Part shown: positions 63,285 to 64,000 of the stretch, piece by piece
Layout of the letters: each line of letters begins with the position of its first letter
Numbering within the stretch: the first letter of the stretch is position 1
Assembly (NCBI RefSeq): GCF_003323715.1
Contig: NZ_QOIN01000028.1
Coordinates: 124,001 to 188,000 of the forward strand
Source of the DNA: Streptomyces diacarni
GTDB lineage: Bacteria > Actinomycetota > Actinomycetes > Streptomycetales > Streptomycetaceae
Direction of reading: 5' to 3'
DNA: 64,000 nt
Notes under the pieces: model-generated
Told to the model about the DNA's origin: nothing
The model's database searches: none
What the model saw: the letters and a program-made list of their open reading frames with translations, nothing else
Program-made: the position numbers and the translations under genes

Positions 63285-63285
63285 G

Positions 63286-63312
63286 CCGCGGCGGATCCGG
63301 TGACGGCCGCGG
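63286..63312. terminator. Short hairpin between convergent blaB and TauE-family genes
   Basis: 7-bp arms CCGCGGC / GCCGCGG with a 13-base loop filling the 28-bp gap between the two stop codons. Confidence 0.55.
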
Positions 63313-64000
63313 TCAGTTCGCCCACCACTGGTCGTGGGCGAGCTTCCCCACCAGGGCGACGACCGTCACCAGGAGCACGCCGCGGACGAAGCCGCTGCCC
63401 CGCTTGAGCGCCATGTGCGCGCCGACGAACGCGCCGGCCATGTTGCACAGGGCCATGACGCAGGCGAGGCCCCACAGCACCGTGCCCTGCCAGGTGAACA
63501 TGGCCAGCGCGCCGATGTTGGTGCAGACGTTGACGACCTTCGTGGTGGCCGAGGCGTGGACCATGTCCATGTTGAGGAGTGCCACCAGGGCGATCACCAG
63601 GAAGGTGCCGGTGCCGGGCCCCAGCAGCCCGTCGTAGAAGCCGATGCCGACGCCCGCGACGGCGAAGGCGCTCAGCACCCGACCCCGGGTGGCCGCGCCG
63701 CCCGGGGCGTGCCCGAAGCGGGGCCGCAGCACGACGAACGCGGCGACCGCCAGCAGCAGCACGATGATCAGCGGACGCAGTACCGCGCTGTCCACACCGG
63801 CGGCGAAGAACGCGCCGCCGAGCGAGGCGAGCGCCGCGACGAGGCCGAGACGGCCCGCGAGCCGCAGGTCGAGCGGGGTCTTGCGGGCGTACGTCACCGC
63901 TGCCGCCGAGGTACCCACCACGGCGGCCGCCTTGTTGGTGCCCAGCGCCCAGGCGGGCGGCAGATGCGGAAGCGCGATCAGCAGAGCGGGCAGCTGGAGC
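63313..64000 (-). CDS. TauE/SafE-family membrane permease (5' end outside window)
   Basis: About 229 residues visible; the frame stays open to the window edge, so a GTG at 63921 is internal and the gene starts further right. Family landmarks: the GTNKAAAVVGTSAAAVTYAR stretch across base 63921, and its repeat GIGFYDGLLGPGTGTFL ... NMDMVHASATTKVVN. Multiple hydrophobic helices. Members export or import sulfonates, sulfite or related anions. Confidence 0.88.
   Translation of the reverse strand, partial: LQLPALLIALPHLPPAWALGTNKAAAVVGTSAAAVTYARKTPLDLRLAGRLGLVAALASLGGAFFAAGVDSAVLRPLIIVLLLAVAAFVVLRPRFGHAPGGAATRGRVLSAFAVAGVGIGFYDGLLGPGTGTFLVIALVALLNMDMVHASATTKVVNVCTNIGALAMFTWQGTVLWGLACVMALCNMAGAFVGAHMALKRGSGFVRGVLLVTVVALVGKLAHDQWWAN

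Overview
The window is very G+C-rich, packed with genes, and full of GTG/TTG starts and four-base ATGA/GTGA overlaps between neighbours. Its gene content (CUT1 sugar importers without their own ATPase, a SigB/SigF-type sigma factor, DUF397-era style methyltransferase of the Methyltransf_19 type, DUF6480, DUF2795, DUF3662, and a blaL-blaA-blaB style beta-lactamase locus) points to a Streptomyces or a close relative. No rRNA, tRNA, CRISPR array, phage or insertion sequence was seen. This looks like chromosomal accessory/arm-type DNA devoted mostly to scavenging plant or fungal carbohydrate.

Layout. 1-9.5 kb: end of a GH2 glycosidase, a GNAT acetyltransferase, a GT1 glycosyltransferase, an SDR coupled to a SulP transporter with an internally deleted beta-carbonic anhydrase in front of it, then a CUT1 sugar importer (binding protein and two permeases) on the minus strand. 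9.6-11.9 kb: PRC-barrel protein, a tiny membrane protein, about 0.8 kb without a convincing gene, and an SAM methyltransferase. 12.1-22.7 kb: one long operon with a complete CUT1 importer including its ATPase, a CehA/McbA-like PHP hydrolase, a xylose-isomerase-like TIM barrel, a Gfo/Idh/MocA oxidoreductase and a GH38 alpha-mannosidase. 22.8-24.5 kb: small conserved actinobacterial proteins.

24.5-33.7 kb: a sugar-acid catabolic regulon. An enolase-superfamily dehydratase, a zinc dehydrogenase, a U32-like TIM-barrel protein and a ChvE/GguA/GguB (CUT2) importer run rightward; an IclR regulator and an SMP-30 lactonase run leftward toward them. The two promoters share the same 13-N11-13 inverted repeat placed just after a -10 box, so the IclR protein probably controls both units. 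33.8-41.4 kb: DUF6480, a VOC protein, sigma factor, HAD hydrolase, a LysR/acetyltransferase pair with a double palindromic operator, MarR with a divergent second enolase, and a GntR regulator. 41.6-48.0 kb: GH42 beta-galactosidase, a third CUT1 importer without ATPase, and a galactonate-dehydratase-like enzyme, all facing the GntR gene across a long palindrome.

48.3-54.8 kb: an FHA protein coupled to a Ser/Thr kinase whose extracellular part looks like a lytic transglycosylase, an orphan KAS III, a family-5 uracil-DNA glycosylase and a GlcP-like sugar symporter. 55-58.3 kb: tdh-kbl-lysR threonine degradation. 58.6-60.1 kb: an ATP-dependent DNA-ligase-like protein and a small secreted protein. 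60.2-63.3 kb: class A beta-lactamase with its divergent LysR activator (BlaA-like) and cytoplasmic penicillin-recognising BlaB-like protein; between the last two a Thr-rich 53-codon mini-ORF bridges stop and start exactly. The window ends inside a TauE/SafE permease gene.
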